From: Cryptomeria japonica
Lineage: Eukaryota; Streptophyta; Pinopsida; Cupressales; Cupressaceae
DNA: 64,000 nt
Direction of reading: 5' to 3'
Assembly: GCF_030272615.1 (NCBI RefSeq)
Contig: NC_081413.1
Span: 338,550,802-338,614,801, forward strand
The notes below the pieces were generated by a model. That model saw only the letters and a program-made list of their open reading frames with translations. It had not been told where the DNA came from and did not search any database. The position numbers and the translations under genes are program-made. Numbering within the stretch: the stretch's first letter is position 1; every line of letters begins with the position of its first letter. Positions 22,449 through 35,664 of this stretch are shown one piece after another.

Positions 22449-25400
22449 CCATATAGGGTCACTTGGTTGAATAAAGGCCAACATGTCCTGGTAAATGAGC
22501 AAGCATGGGTGGATTTTACCATTGGGAGGTATAAGGACAAGGTGCTATGTGATGTCCTACCTATGGATGCATGCCATCTTCTATTAGGAGACCATGGAAA
22601 TTTGATAGACAAGCTATTCATGATGGAGCTAAGAATGCATATTCATTCAAGAAAGATGGAGTTACATTCAAGATACAATCTATCCTTGAAGGAGGTGAAA
22701 AGAGAGCAACAGGTCCTAATGTCCTTTTGGTGAGTGAAAAATAGTTCTTGGAGACACTAGAGGAAGGTGATGGCATAGGGTTTGCATTAGTGATGAAACC
22801 TAAAGAGGAAGACAAGAAAGAGAAGTTGGATTTGCCAATAGAGGTTCAATATCTATTGAAATAGTTCAAAGAGATAGTGAGTGATGGACAACCAGCCACC
22901 TTACCTCCTAAAAGAGCCATAAGCCATCAAATTCACTTCATGCTCGGAGCATCCCCACCTAACAAAGCAGCCTATAAAATGACTCCCCAACAAAATGTTG
23001 AAATTGCTAAACAAATTCAAGAGCTCTTAGACCAAGGCCTAATTAGGAAAAGCATTAGCCCTTGTGCTGTACCTACTATCTTAGCCCCAAAAAAGGGGGT
23101 ACTTGAAGATTGTGCACTGACTCTAGGGCTATAAATAGGATCACCATTAGATATAGGTTTCCAATTCCCAAAATAGAGGACCTAATGGATTGTTTATGCG
23201 AAGCCAAATACTTTACCAAGATTGACCTTAAAAGTGGATACCACCAAATTAAGATTAAGGAGGCTAATGAATGGAAAATGGCATTCAAGACAACAAAGGG
23301 TCTTTATGAATGGCTTGTAATGCCATTTGGCTTATCAAATGCCCCAAGGACCTTCATGAGACTCATGAATGAGGTGTTGAAGGACTTCATAGGTAAATTT
23401 GTGGTGGTATATTTAGATGATATTCTCATTTTCAGTAAGAATAAGGCAGATCATATTAACCATTTGGAAATTATGCTACAAAGATTATATGAGGAGAAAC
23501 TAACCCTGAACTTGGACAAGTGTGAATTTTTGAAGTAGGAGATGGTTTACCTTGGGTTTGTGTTGTCACACAGAAATCTCAAGATGGATACTAGCAAGGT
23601 TGAAGCTATAGTAAATTGGCCTACTCCCAAGTCAGCAATAGAGGTGAGAAGCTTCAATGGTCTTGCTCAATATTACAGGAAACTCATTAGACAATTTAGT
23701 GCTATATGTGCACCAATGTTGGACACTATTAGAGGTGGAATGAAGGAAAATTTTCAGTGGAATGAACAAGCAAATAAAGGTTTTGAAACCTTGAAAGAAA
23801 GGATAGCCACTCAACTGGTTTTGGTGTTGCCTAGTTTTGAGAAACTCTTCACAATGGAATGTGATGCAAGCAATGTTGTAGTAGGTGTTGTCCTAAGTCA
23901 GGAAGAAAGACCAGTAGCTTTCCATAGTGAGAAGATAAGTGATGCTAAGAGGAAATACTCCTCATATGACTTGGAGTTATATGCATTAGTGAAGGCTTTG
24001 AGGAAATGGAGACACTATCTCCTTCCTAAGGAATTTGTAGTCTACATAGATAATCAAGCTTTAAGCTTTCTAAACTCACAAGACAAACTCAGTCAAAAAC
24101 ACATGAAGTGGGTAGAATATATGCAAGCCTACAAATTTACAATCAAGAACAAAAAGTGGCAACTAAACAAGGTTGCCGATGCATTGAGTCGGAGACTCTT
24201 GACAGTCCAAGAAATTCAGTTGACAAGCATAGGTGTTGACAGTTTTAAAGACCTATACCCAGATGATGAAGACTTCTCAAATGCTTACAAGGTATGCAAA
24301 GAATATCAAAATCATTTTCATAGTGAGTTTTCTGATTTTACCTTGTAAAATGGGTTATTGGTTAGAGGAGGGAAACTTTGTGTGCCTACAGGGTCAATAA
24401 GAGAAAATCCCATAGAAGAGAAGAATAATGACAGCCTTAGTGGTCATTTTGGAGACAACAAAACTCAAGAGTTAGTCCAAAGGTATTACTACTGGCCTAG
24501 GATGAATCAATATGTTAGGAAGTATGTGGAAACTTGTATTGTTTGTCAAAAGGCCAAGGGAACATCTTCAAATGACGGTTTATACCAACCTCTTCCCATA
24601 CCAAATAGACCTTGGGAGTGCATTAGTATGGACTTTGTAGTGGGTTTGCCAAGGTCAAAGCAGGGATTTGACAACATTTATGTCATAGTGGAAAGGTTTA
24701 GTAAGGTGGCCCACTTTCTACCTTGCAAGACCACTCATGATGCATGTCATATAGCTCAATTGTTCTTCAAGGAAGTGATAAGGATACATGGTTTACCCAT
24801 GAACATTGTTTTAGACAGGGACTCAAAGTTCATGAGTCAGTTTTGGAAGACACTTTGGCAAAAACTTGGTACCAAACTATCTTTTGGATCAACCTACCAT
24901 CCACAAATAGATGGGAAGACCAAAGTGGTTAATAAAAGCTTAGGAAACCTATTGAGGTGCCTTACCAAGGAGTATGGTCAGATATGGGATCAAGTGTTAT
25001 CACAAGCTGAATATGCTTACAATGAAACTATAAATAGAACCATAGGAAAGAGTCCTTTTGAGGTGGTCTATGGTCTTCACCCAAGGGGTATTCTATAGCT
25101 AAGGGACTTAGGCAATGCAACAACAAGGAGTGGATATGCTAAAGATTTTTCTTAGTCAATGAAAGAGGTACATGAATTAGTCAAGCAAGCATTGATGGAG
25201 AACACAAGTAAGATCAAGAAAAAGGTTGATGAGAGAAGGAAGAATCTACAATTCCAAGTAGGTGATCTTGTCATGGTGCACCTTAACAAGGCAAGGCTAC
25301 AGCAAGGAATGCCTAATAAGTTGCAGATGAGAAGGTTGGGTCCATGTGCTATTTTAGCCAAGTATGGAGAAAATGCATACAAGGTGGAACTACCCAAGGA

Positions 25401-25705
25401 TATGGCATTGTTCCCGGTCTTCAATGTGGCAGACTTAGTTGCTTACAAATAAAAAACTCTAGGTTCAAATTATAGTCACTCAAAGGTATCAGATGATGTA
25501 AATAACCTTCAAGTACCAGCAAGACCAAGTCCAAAGGCTGAGAAGGTAATGAGTTCAAGAATCGCTAAAAAGATAAGAAACCAAATTTATTGGGAGCACC
25601 TAATTAAGTGGTAGGGTATGGATGATGTTGAGGCTACATGGGTGCCTGACGTAGAGTTCAAGAAGTTAGGCATTGATCAGAATTTGATCCCAAAAGAGGT
25701 GACTT
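22449..25705 (+). pseudogene. pol: Pol of chromovirus B: protease end, RT, RNase H, integrase, chromodomain
   Basis: Landmarks in order are: the end of the protease (A-C-H-L-L-L-G, about 22567); reverse transcriptase with C-T-D-S-R-A and catalytic Y-L-D-D (23408-23419); RNase H (E-C-D-A-S-N, about 23860; Y-I-D-N-Q-A-L); integrase HHCC zinc finger ending C-I-V-C-Q-K; and an integrase core. In the core the last acidic residue is replaced by Lys (D-G-K-T-K-V-V-N, about 24910). A chromodomain closes the frame (25540-25705, W...W-V-P-D-V-E-F). Frameshifts occur near 22583 and 23095. Stops occur at 22742, 22862, 23536, 24346, 25096, 25153 and 25612. Chromodomains steer integration to chosen chromatin. 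Confidence 0.9.
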
Positions 25706-25727
25706 AATTTTCTTTTGTTTGGGAAAA

Positions 25728-27364
25728 TGGTGCAAGAGCACCTAGGACTTAGGCTCATAGTCCTTTTTCAATTTTGACTTGTACTGACCTTAGCCAAGTT
25801 AGCTTTCTAATAAGGACTCCAGAAGGGTCCAAAGTGTGCATGCAATATTTGGTTTGAATCAAGTGTAGGCCTAGTTGAGTTAGTTTTCTTTCTAGGTGTG
25901 CACTTTGTGAGTAGGTGTTAGGGTGAGTAGTTAAAATGGCCTTCTTGATGGTCAAAAGAGGAATAAATTGGTGAGAGAATTAGAGAGGTTTAGAATAGTC
26001 TTAGGAATGTTGAAAAAGACATGAATGATGAAATGTGATAGGCTGCCTAAGTTAGAAAGGCAAAATATGCAAAATTGTAAAAGTTGTCATGACAACTTTG
26101 GTCCTAAAAGAGCTTAGCGATGGAGTTAGGGTTAAAACATTGACCTAGGATGCCTCCACATGTGGGGAAGACTATTTAAACCCTCTCTTGCAAGGATACC
26201 AAGGTTGGAAGGATTGATTTTTGTGAATGACAATCTGAAACCACTCATTTTCAAACTGTTATCATTGTTTTTGTCTTATTTTGCTTAAAAAAGTGAACAC
26301 AAATGGATAGAATCCATTGATCCAACTTTGGATAGTTTTTATTTGGTGTTTTATAGTACCATTTGATCCATTTCATTCTTTGTAAATAGTTTCTATTATT
26401 TTTTTTACTGTTTTGTTTTCAAACAACCAATTTTTGCTTGTAAATAGCAAATTATGTAAAAATGATTGCCCCATAAAATCCCTTTGTGCTACCATCACGA
26501 CGTATTGGGACATGGAAGGAAACCCTATTTAAAGTGTAAATATTTAGGGAGGAGTTCTGGAAGTGAAGTATACCATTGTTGCCATCTTGTTCTAGGCGAG
26601 TCCAGGAGCAACCCGGCTAGAGAAAATAGGGTGTAAATTGAATGTATATTGCAGGGGTGACTTCAAAACCTAAACTTTAGCATTTGGAATTTAAGGATAG
26701 GTCCATTTATAGTTCTAGTTGAGAGGGGAAGCTTTGACAACCTCATTTCATATCCCTACCCCTTTGTTGAACAGTCACAGCCGGTTGAAGCCTAGAAACC
26801 CTAATAAAAACCTCATTTTTGGATTAGGGCACTGTACGGCAAGTTGGGAGACTAAAACCAACAAAATATATGAGGATGGATGAGTGATTGAAGAATAATA
26901 TAACTTGTTGTAGGGTCTTTTAGAATGATTCACTCAAAACCCTTAAAAACCGGATTTAGGAGGCCTAATTGGGGCTCATCCTTGTAGCCCTATTTCTAAG
27001 CAATTTTATGAAACCGGTAAAGGAATTGAAGATTGCAAAACCTCAAATGGACCTAGTTGACCTAATTTCATGGTAAATACCACCTCCAAACATTTTCAAT
27101 TCCTCATAACAGTATGGGGGTGAAAAGTGAGAATTTGACAAGTTGTTGTCAAGGTTGCAAGATGAGTATTTGAGAAGCACATTGAATTGGTAGAGTTCCT
27201 AGTCAACACACTTGTTGAAAACACCTTAAGATTGGAAAAGAGAGAGTCATAGAAAAGATTGAGAAGGACTTGGAGATCTTGAAGTATAGCTAGACCTGGT
27301 AAGGTTGGTGGAATTGAGCAACACCAACTAGGTGAAGTGTGAGTAATCTAGGTGAACCCTATCA
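25728..27364 (+). repeat. 3' LTR of chromovirus B
   Basis: It is preceded by the polypurine tract TTTGGGAAAA (25718-25727). It ends GTGAACCCTATCA. It has about 20 extra bases (GTGTGAGTAATC with a repeated CTAGGTGA) near the end compared with the 5' LTR. Confidence 0.9.
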
Positions 27365-27369
27365 CCAAT

Positions 27370-28080
27370 AGATCTTCAGAACATTCCCTTCAATCAACAT
27401 TGTCCTTGAAGCATCCAAAATAGTCTTGTTCTTCCTTTCAAAAAATTCATTTTGCTTAGGGGTTCTAGGAGTAGATAATTATCTTCTAATACAATGCTTC
27501 TCACAAAATGAATAAAACTCACCGGAACAAAATTCTCCTCCCTTGTCAAATCTCAGACATTTCACCTTCAATCCTAACTCAGTCTCAACCTTTGCATTGA
27601 ATATCTTGAACTTGTCTAATGCTTCATATTTCTCCTTCAAAAAGACAACCCAATTCATCCTGGAATAATCATCAATTAGCAACATAAAATATTTATCACC
27701 CTACACACTTCTAACATTTGTAGGTCCACATAGGTTAGTATGTACAATATCTAATAATCTATTAGATGTATACTGCTTCCTCTTGAAAGAAATTCTTGTT
27801 TGCTTACCCAATTGACATTCCTTACATACCAGATTAGTAGGCTTAACAATATTAGGCAAATCTCTAGCAGCTTGAGTAGAATTGATCTTAATCATTGAAT
27901 CAAAATTAACATGACACATTCTCCTATGCGACAACCAAATTTCACCAATCTAAGAAATCAAAAAACTTTTCTCACCAGCATTCAAATGAAAAATATTACC
28001 TTCAGTCTTAGTTCTAGATGCAATCTCTATACCAAAAGCATTTAGGATTTTGCATTTACCATTCTTGAATTGTAAATCAT
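27370..28080 (-). pseudogene. Integrase core and zinc finger of copia element A (right of insertion B)
   Basis: On -, 27934-27701 encodes H-R-R-M-C-H-V-N-F and C-K-E-C-Q-L-G-K-Q, the HHCC zinc finger. 27685-27479 carries D-D-Y-S-R and F-D-K-G-G-E-F, the first part of the catalytic core. The frame stops where a conserved Gln is expected (TAA near 27478), and the last catalytic Glu (F-F-E-R-K-N) is still readable beyond it. Chromovirus B separates this from the C-terminal part. Confidence 0.85.
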
Positions 28081-28480
28081 AACCTTTGTCAACTATCTAT
28101 CCAACACTTAGAAGATTATGCTTCAAACCTTCAACATACAAGACATCATCAGTATTATTCTTACCATCAAAGTAAATAGAACCTCTACCACAGATCACGC
28201 AGGCTTTGTCATCTCCAAACCTCACTATTCCACCATCATATCTTTCTATACTTACAAATTTACTTTTATCACCGGTCATATGATGTGCACAAGTGCTATC
28301 AATTACCCATTCATCTTTTTCTTCAACTTTGGCAGCTAAAATTTTCTCCTCAATAGTGCAACTTGTGGAAGCAACAGGTACATGTATATCTTCTTTGATA
28401 GAAATAAATACAACTTCATCTCCTTTTGATTCTTCATTTGTAACACCTTCATCAACAACATAATAGTAGTTCATTTTATG
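28081..28480 (-). pseudogene. Aspartic protease of copia element A
   Basis: On -, the frame encodes D-E-W-V-I-D-S-T-C-A-H-H-M-T-G-D, the copia protease active-site region (D-S-T instead of the more usual D-S-G), followed by G-L-K-H-N-L-L-S-V-G, which leads into integrase. This enzyme cuts the polyprotein. Confidence 0.8.
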
Positions 28481-29458
28481 CTTATACTTCTAGTTAGACT
28501 TGTAAGGCTTATCATACTTCTCATGTTTCTCATAGCTATCATTTCTATCATGCTTATCAAATATATCATGCCTATCATACTTAGCCATTCTCTTAGAGCA
28601 CCTAGAAGCAAAATGTCCTACCTTATTGCAAGAGAAACATTTCAAGGGCAATTTTCCATCATACTTACCAGCTCCTTTAGGCAATCTCCAGGCAATCAAT
28701 GCTTCAAGCTCATCCAATTCTCTTTCTTTCTCTTCCATCTCTCTTCTTTATCTTTCATATCTAGATATTTTGCATTCTTCAAGATTATACTTATGCTTTT
28801 TGGATACAGATGCTCTATATGTTGTCTCATACTTTCCATGTGATTCACCAAATTTGCTTAGCTCAAATGCAAGAATATTTCCAACCAGCATATCTCCTGT
28901 TACTGTAGTCACACTTTGGATCTCATCAAAAGAAACTACCTTATGTTTATAAGAAGGAGGCAAAGATATCAGAACCTTAGCAACAATGTCATCTCCTTCA
29001 AGTATTCCATTGACGCATCTCATACCTAGGACAAGGTCATTCAACTTAGCCATAAAGGTATTTATGTTCTCATCTTCTCTCATCTTTAGCATCTCATATT
29101 TCCCTTTCAAACTCTACAACTTAGCAACTTTCACTTGTTTATCTCCTTCATACATGGTCTCAAGCTTCTCCCAAGTCTCATGTGTGGTCTAAAGTCCCAT
29201 TATATTTTTCATCTCTGAATCAGTTAGGGCACTTAGCAATGCTTCCTTCGCTCTAATGTTATGTTCATCTTTCTTAATCTCTTCAACAGTAACTGATCCA
29301 TTCGAAGGAGCAGATTAGCCATTCTTTGTAATCTTCCAGTAGTCTTCTCCAAGGCATCTCAAGTGCACTTCCATCTAGTTCTTCCATAAATCATAGTTAC
29401 TTCCATCAAATCTGAGACTCTCCTTCTTAAAGATAGCACCTACAATTCCAGTTGCCAT
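28481..29458 (-). pseudogene. gag: Gag of copia element A
   Basis: It begins at ATG (29458 on -), M-A-T-G-I-V-G, with F-D-G-S-N-Y and then a capsid region (W-E-K-L-E, M-A-K-L-N-D-L-V-L-G, S-L-P-P-S-Y). It ends with an intact CCHC zinc knuckle (C-F-S-C-N-K-V-G-H-F-A-S-R-C, about 28650). At least four in-frame stops lie in the first half, three of them TAG where CAG would be expected. The start lies about 45 bp after the primer site. Confidence 0.85.
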
Positions 29459-29501
29459 CCCGAATCTCCTCAAGTAGTTAAGCTTCTTCAAGAGGATCTA
29501 G

Positions 29502-29513
29502 ATCTGATACCAA
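29502..29513 (-). other. Primer-binding site of copia element A
   Basis: On - it reads TGGTATCAGATC, one mismatch from the tRNA-Met site TGGTATCAGAGC, one base after the 5' LTR. Confidence 0.85.
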
Positions 29514-29514
29514 T

Positions 29515-30858
29515 TGTTAGAAACAATAATGAATGAAAATTGAGGGGGGGGGGGGGGGGGGGTGAATCAGTTTTCATCGGATCTACAAACTTAATCACAA
29601 ATATAGACCTGATAAACTACAGCAATAACAAAGATAAGAAAATTGATAACACAACACATAATGCCAATATTTTGACGTGGAAAACCTAGTTAAGGGAAAA
29701 ACCACGGTGGGAACCTACCCATAATATGATAATACTTTATAGTAGTATGTGTAAATATTACAATGGGGAATTGCACATGCATTCAGGCACACTGCCTAGA
29801 GCTCACTGCTCAAAACATAATGACCTCGAAGGCTAAAAACCTCATGGAAGTCTCACTAATTTACAACAAGATTCAGACTACAATATAGAAGATATGAACT
29901 ACAATAATAGCATCTCCAAATGCTTGATGACAACTCTGGTAAAGCACAATTGTCTGATCTGCAACACCAATCTCTAATCAATACGCCACACTGAAGGATT
30001 AATCCTTATTCACACATACACCACTCTCTGATAATGCAAACACAACCTCAATACCTAAATTACATGACATACTACCTATTTTTACAATTCATCAAGCTTG
30101 ACAACAAGGCCTGCTAAACCCTCAACTCACAATTACAAAATTACATCACATGATACAAAGGTCAACCATCGGACCAATATAATGATATAAATGACATAAC
30201 ATTGACCTAATTAAATCTCCAAACATGCAACACCATCAGAAATCATGCCAAGATCAACTGCAACACGGTACACCACCAAGAAATCCACATAACATAATGA
30301 ACATCATCGGTTCAACAAAATCACCAACAAATTGCACAATGATCAATGTGAATCATAAAAAAAATAGGAAATAATTAGGAAATACCAAAAAGCACATTAG
30401 AATCATCAGTAACAGCAGCACCAACACCGCCTATCAAATCTTCATCTGTCAACGTCTGAAACTCAAGAACACTCAAACAACAACAATTGTCATGAATAAA
30501 GATAACTTACAGAGCACCAAATCATGAACCATCTAAAATTAAGATTCACAAGACCATCTCAAATAATCTCCCAAAGACTCAGCTCAACATCTTATCACAC
30601 CGGAATATACCAAAGGAAATACTAAACTCTGCAAAGCACTGATCAGAAAAACAAACTGCAAAACCAGATCATATGCTATGATCAATTAAGCTTCTCAGAT
30701 CACCAAAACCAATATAGAAAGATGTAATAACACTTGAAATACTCCAAACACCAAACCAAAATCCCATTAAACCAATCTGCAAGCACCAGAGCAATAAATC
30801 ACAAGAATATGTTGACATTAATGACAACAACATATCCTAACAACAATAATGTCCAGCA
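29515..30858 (-). repeat. 5' LTR of copia element A
   Basis: It runs from TGTTAGAAACAATAATG to ATGTCCAGCA. It includes a 19-base G run at 29544-29562, versus 7 G in the partner LTR, so the run has expanded by slippage or is an assembly artefact. Confidence 0.9.
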
Positions 30859-30863
30859 TAACC

Positions 30864-31509
30864 CCTCAAATGTATCATTCAAATTAGAAGTAGAATAATG
30901 AAAAACCAATTCTAAGATACCAGATAGGAAATGATTCTTAAACCACAAATCTAAAATACTAAACATATCCTCCAAGTATGAAAAACAATGATGGTCCCAC
31001 TAATTAGGAATGATGGAAGGATCAATCTATGACTTTAGATATGAAGCCAATCAAAGTCAAGTTCAATAAAAAATCTTTGAAGAAGAATTGGGAACCTCTT
31101 AAGAAACCTCACTCAAGTCTCAAAATATTCCAAAGCATAAAATTGCCTAAATAGTATCACAATCATAGGGTATCCTTTTTGAAATAGGATCATCTAGGAA
31201 TGGCAGGATATTGGGATCTCCATATAACTCCAAAATTTTAGTTCAAAGAATATGAGGATAATCAAAATCAATAATAAATTCCAAAATGTCATCATCTATG
31301 TGCATAGAAATAAAGACTAAGACACGATCCCTTTTGCAATTCCAAACAAATTGCTTACTAGGAGTGCTAGAGAGAGGAACTAGATTATACAAATGTGGCA
31401 ACAAATGAAGACATAAGATATGAGTGATAATTTTATCTCTCTATTGGTTGTAGCTCCCCCTCTTCAAGATGATCAAAGAAGGATGAAATGAGATATCCTT
31501 TATAGATTA
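30864..31509 (-). pseudogene. Decayed unidentified reading frame in element Y
   Basis: On -, one frame from about 31390 to 30864 has coding-like composition (for example F-V-W-N-C-K-R-D, M-H-I-D-D-D-I-L-E-F) and then shows several TAG, TGA and TAA stops. It is cut by element A and would continue at 14994. I do not recognise the family. Confidence 0.35.
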
Positions 31510-32548
31510 TGTAATTCCCGCCAAAATACCCTAGAGAAATAAACCATAATCTACTAACAAATGGAGATTTTTTTTCTTTCTTTTAAGTCAACCATTACTT
31601 GTATGTTACCACTAACATTCACTAATGTGACATTACAACCACTATACATCAATGCATCATTAATTATTTACAAGAACACGTCAATCAACATGATCACAAC
31701 CATAGCATCAATTACGCAAGCAAAATAGATCATTTAATCATTAACATATCACTAAAATATCTCTTAAAATATATCCATTTCTTAGAGTATCTCAACGTCA
31801 CTACTTGACATAAATATAACACATCACATATCCATCTAGAACACCATATGCTATCATTCTACTAATCATTACTTCACATACAACTATGATAAATCATTAA
31901 CACATGCATAACTCTATCACTTATCATACTATTTAGGTTCATTTTAAAATACCAAATATATGTTCCTAATACCCATCTTTTTTCATTAATCATTTAACAC
32001 ATCATGAATCTAAATGTATTTAAAATTCTCCTACATAAGGAACTAGATTATTTCCTCAAGCACAATCGTTAGACAACTCATCAAGAATACTATCCATATT
32101 CATATGCAAGATTGTAACAACAAGCACTTATCTACTTCCAAATAGGATTCCATGCCACTACACAAATTCAAGAGTCATATGATACTACAATAATAAACAC
32201 AATCTAATATTTCAATCCCCTAAATCAACATAGAATCTCATTCCAACATGATGCGCATCTCCACAACATAGATCTTATTATAAGGGCAGAGTTCCATATC
32301 ATCAAGTCTAAATACATAAGAGAAAATGGAACAACCACACAATCTCTTTTGCTACATCCCATCCCAATGCTTAATAATACAAGTTCCATAAGTACCTATT
32401 CATATTCCACATTTGCAAGTCATCATAATACAATATTATCTCTAATACATAGAAATCAACACCATAGGACAACCGCATATTGAAGAGTCATATATTTCAT
32501 ACAATCCACATCTACTCATTTATTTTCCATATCTCAAGATAACTAACA
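31510..32548 (-). repeat. Repeat X, copy 2, left part
   Basis: On - it ends CTCTAGGGTATTTTGGCGGG and ATTACA, the same terminus as copy 1 at 10629. It is inverted relative to copy 1. Copia element D splits it, and it resumes at 39096. Confidence 0.65.
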
Positions 32549-33602
32549 TGTTAGGTCCTAGAGACAACTGAGAGGGGGGGGGGATGAATTAGCTGTCAAG
32601 TAAATTCAAACCAAAAACAATTTAACCAACCTAATTCTTAATACCAGTAAATAGAACTTTATTTCGGTAGACAATTTATCAGTTAATTACAATACCAATA
32701 AAGATTAATGCATGGAACAGAAAGTTAATAACATCCACAACACATAACACCAATATTTGTATGTGGAAACCCTGTAAGGGGAAAAACCATGGTGGGAAAC
32801 CTTACCTACAATTAGATGATACTACTGCAGCTGGTATGTGTATACAAATGGGGTCTACACATGCAGAAAGTCCAAGCGCCTAGAGCTCACTACTCAAACA
32901 CAAATAGGAGTCACACTGACTACAATTGGATGGTTAAATCCAATAAAGATTTACTGCTCAAAATAGCATCTTTCTATGCTAGATTCAGTACCAGTGTAGT
33001 TCTGACTGTCTTTACAAATACCTTGCTTCACCTTTGAATGATGTCTATGTGTATAGCTCTGCTTATTCTCACATATACCTTCTTACAATTCCTTATTCTT
33101 ATCACATATCGATCTTACAAATAAGATCTTACATATATATCATAACCTAAGACCAATTTTAGTAGGTCGGATCTAAAAGCTATTACAATAAAATAATTAC
33201 AAATAAATCAATAACCGATGCAATATCCAATTCAACATGTCGGCTTAATGCATTTACAATAACAACAAAATCATCTCCAAAGCGTGTCATGCTGATCTAG
33301 AATAGATAAGCCTGTCGGTGCATAACCTGGACCTCTTTGTCGGTAACAACAAATATGCAAATACAAATATGCCAAAGAACAAATCTCCAAGACAAAGTGT
33401 CCAAATGATGTCTTCGACATAACCAGGTGTTTTCCATATCATTCCAAGTGTCGGTGAACATTATATCCTGCCAGTGTACCAGATACTGGTGACTGTGCAT
33501 AAGTCGCTTGTCGATGAACATTGTTAATCCTTCAAAGTGCCAGAGTTGATAAGTGTTAGTAGGTGTTGACATCAATGAGAAAAACATACCAAAATACCAA
33601 CA
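32549..33602 (-). repeat. 3' LTR of copia element D
   Basis: 1054 bp, roughly 92% identical by eye to its partner. A 10-base G run lies at 32574-32583. Confidence 0.92.
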
Positions 33603-33878
33603 ATCTCTCCCTTTGGCATTGATGGCAACACAAGATGGAAAAACCATCAATGTGCCAAAACATAAATGCCAAATACCAAAAACCAATAATCTCTCAAAAT
33701 CAAAATTCAGATACAGAGAGTAATCAATCTCAAAGTAACAATTTCTCCCTTAATCAATAATCTCTCCCCAAAAGATAATGTGTTTTTCCATAGATATCTC
33801 TCCCCCTTTGACATCAAATGCCAAAGCCAATACAAAACCAGATGTAAATAAAAAATACCAACCAATTTAGTATGCCAA

Positions 33879-34430
33879 CTACTCCCCCTGAGAAGTAGCT
33901 CTCCTCATCAAAGCCAGAGTAAAAGATTTCTCTGTTAATTCTGTCGGTTGATGACAAACATCAACTGTCGAAGTCTCTACTAGTGGGGGTATGACCCCAA
34001 GCTGGTCTCTAAGATATTCAAAGGTCTCTTTAGGTAGACATTTAGTGAAAATATCTACAATCTGTTCTTTAGTATTCACATAAACCAGTTTTACTTCTTT
34101 TGCTTCAACATTCTCTTTCAAAAAATTCACAATAGATAGTTATAGGTTCCTTGAATTTTACCTTTATGTCCTTCAACATTTGCTTAAGCCATAATACCTA
34201 TATACAGTTAGTTGCTGCTGCGATTCTTCTATTGATAAAGATGTGCAACTTGTTTCTTACTCAACCAAGAAATTAATCTGCTTCCAAGAAAAAATTCTCC
34301 GCCGGTGGTGCTTTTTCTATCATCCACATCTCCTGCCTAATTTGCATCTATGTATGCACATAATTCAAAGTTTTCATCTCTAGGATACCATAAGCCAAGA
34401 TTTGTAGTACCTTGTAAATATCAGAAAATC
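33879..34430 (-). pseudogene. RNase H of copia element D
   Basis: On -, the frame shows C-A-Y-I-D-A-N then a TAG where Trp is expected, A-G-D-V-D-D-R-K-S-T-T-G-G, and, after a small deletion near 34225, the end N-T-K-E-Q-I-V-D-I-F-T-K. The substitution and deletion make it non-functional. Confidence 0.85.
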
Positions 34431-35520
34431 CTTTTTATTGTCGATTCATGATTTTCTCTAGGATTACTCTGAAATCTTGAAACAATACATACTGCATTCA
34501 TAATATCAGGTCTTGTTTGTGTCAAATACAGTAGGCCACCTATTATATATTTGTACCTAGTCAGATTAACAAGTGTAGATTCATCCCTTAGTGATAATTT
34601 GTCATTTGTAGTCATAGGTGTGCTTACCAGTTCAGAGTTCTCCATCCCAAATTTCTTTAGTAACTCTTTCAAGTATTTGGATTGGCTCAAGAATATACCT
34701 TTATCAGTCTGTGAAATCCGTAATCCTAAAAAGAATTTTATCTCTCCAATCATAGACATTTCAAATTCATGCTGCATTTCAATAGAAAAGTCTTTACATA
34801 ATCCATCTTCTTCTCCAAAGATTATATCATCAACAAAAACTTCTATAACCAAGATGTCATCATTAGTCACTTTGTAGTATAAGTTGTTGTCAGCATTACC
34901 TTTAGAAAATCCAATCTTCAAAAGATACTTATCCAATCTAGCATACCAATCTCTTGGAGCTTGCTTCAACCCATACAATGCTTTCCTTAACCTGCAAACC
35001 ATATCTTTGTTATCTGTCAAAGAAAATCCATCAGGTTTCTCAATGTAAACTTCTTCTTCAAGAACTCCATTCAAAAATGCACATTTAATATCCATTTGAT
35101 ATACTTTGTAGTTCTTGTGTGCTGCAAAGGCTAAGAATAATCTGACTGCCTCAATTATAGCTACCGATGCAAAGGTTTCATTATAATCAATTCCTTCTTT
35201 CTGAGAATATCCCTTACACACTAGTCTTGCTTTATTTTTGATTACCTTACCATCTTCATTGAGTTTGTTTTTGAATACCCATTTTGTTCCAATCACATTT
35301 TTTTCTTTAGGTTGGGGAACTAATGTCCATGTGTTATTTTTCTCAATTTGTTCTAGTTCCTCTTCCATAGCTTTAATCCAGTGTTTATCTTCACATGCCT
35401 CATTAATTGATGATGGTTCAATTTGAGAAATAAGACATACCTCTTCATTTTCCAGTCTTCCTCTTGTCATAACTCCTTCATACTTGTTCCCAAATATCTG
35501 ATTTTTAGAGTGATTCAGTC
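34421..35520 (-). pseudogene. Reverse transcriptase of copia element D
   Basis: A 349-codon open stretch (35470-34421) with [27 protein letters not shown] and catalytic V-F-V-D-D-I-I-F-G. The active site is intact. The frame differs from that of gag-integrase, so a frameshift separates it from the upstream polyprotein. Confidence 0.9.
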
Positions 35521-35664
35521 TTACATACCGGGGTGTCTTTGTTTATTGTTGTTCCTCAGTCATAGTGGAATTTTCAGATGATATCGGTGTAACTGGATCT
35601 TCATTCTGTATCAATGGATTTAATGTAGGTTCATTTGTCAGTATCTCTATTGCTAGTTCAGAGC

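Larger units (their letters stand above)
18682..27364 (+). mobile_element. Ty3/gypsy chromovirus B, nested in copia A
   Basis: LTRs 18682-20299 and 25728-27364 (TGGTGCA...CCCTATCA) flank a tRNA-Met primer site and one gag-pol frame. The flanks are TCAAT (18677-18681) and CCAAT (27365-27369). The related copia D has CCAAT at the matching place, so the left copy has mutated. Domain order is gag, zinc knuckle, protease, reverse transcriptase, RNase H, integrase, chromodomain, which identifies a chromovirus. Ten in-frame stops, two frameshifts and a 729-bp solo LTR disable it. Confidence 0.93.
14995..30858 (-). mobile_element. Ty1/copia element A, interrupted by element B
   Basis: LTRs at 14995-16330 and 29515-30858 begin TGTTAG and end CA, with a perfect TAACC duplication outside (14990-14994 and 30859-30863). 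On - the order is LTR, tRNA-Met primer site, gag, protease, integrase, reverse transcriptase, RNase H, polypurine tract, LTR, the copia order. The 8.7-kb chromovirus B sits in the integrase region. The LTRs look roughly 85-90% identical by eye, older than those of B, as nesting requires. All coding parts carry stops or frameshifts. Confidence 0.92.

Noticed and set aside
10618-31236. Shared TCTCCATATAACTC at 10639 and 31217
   Set aside because: Only about 16 bases match on the same strand, with no flanking similarity; treated as chance.
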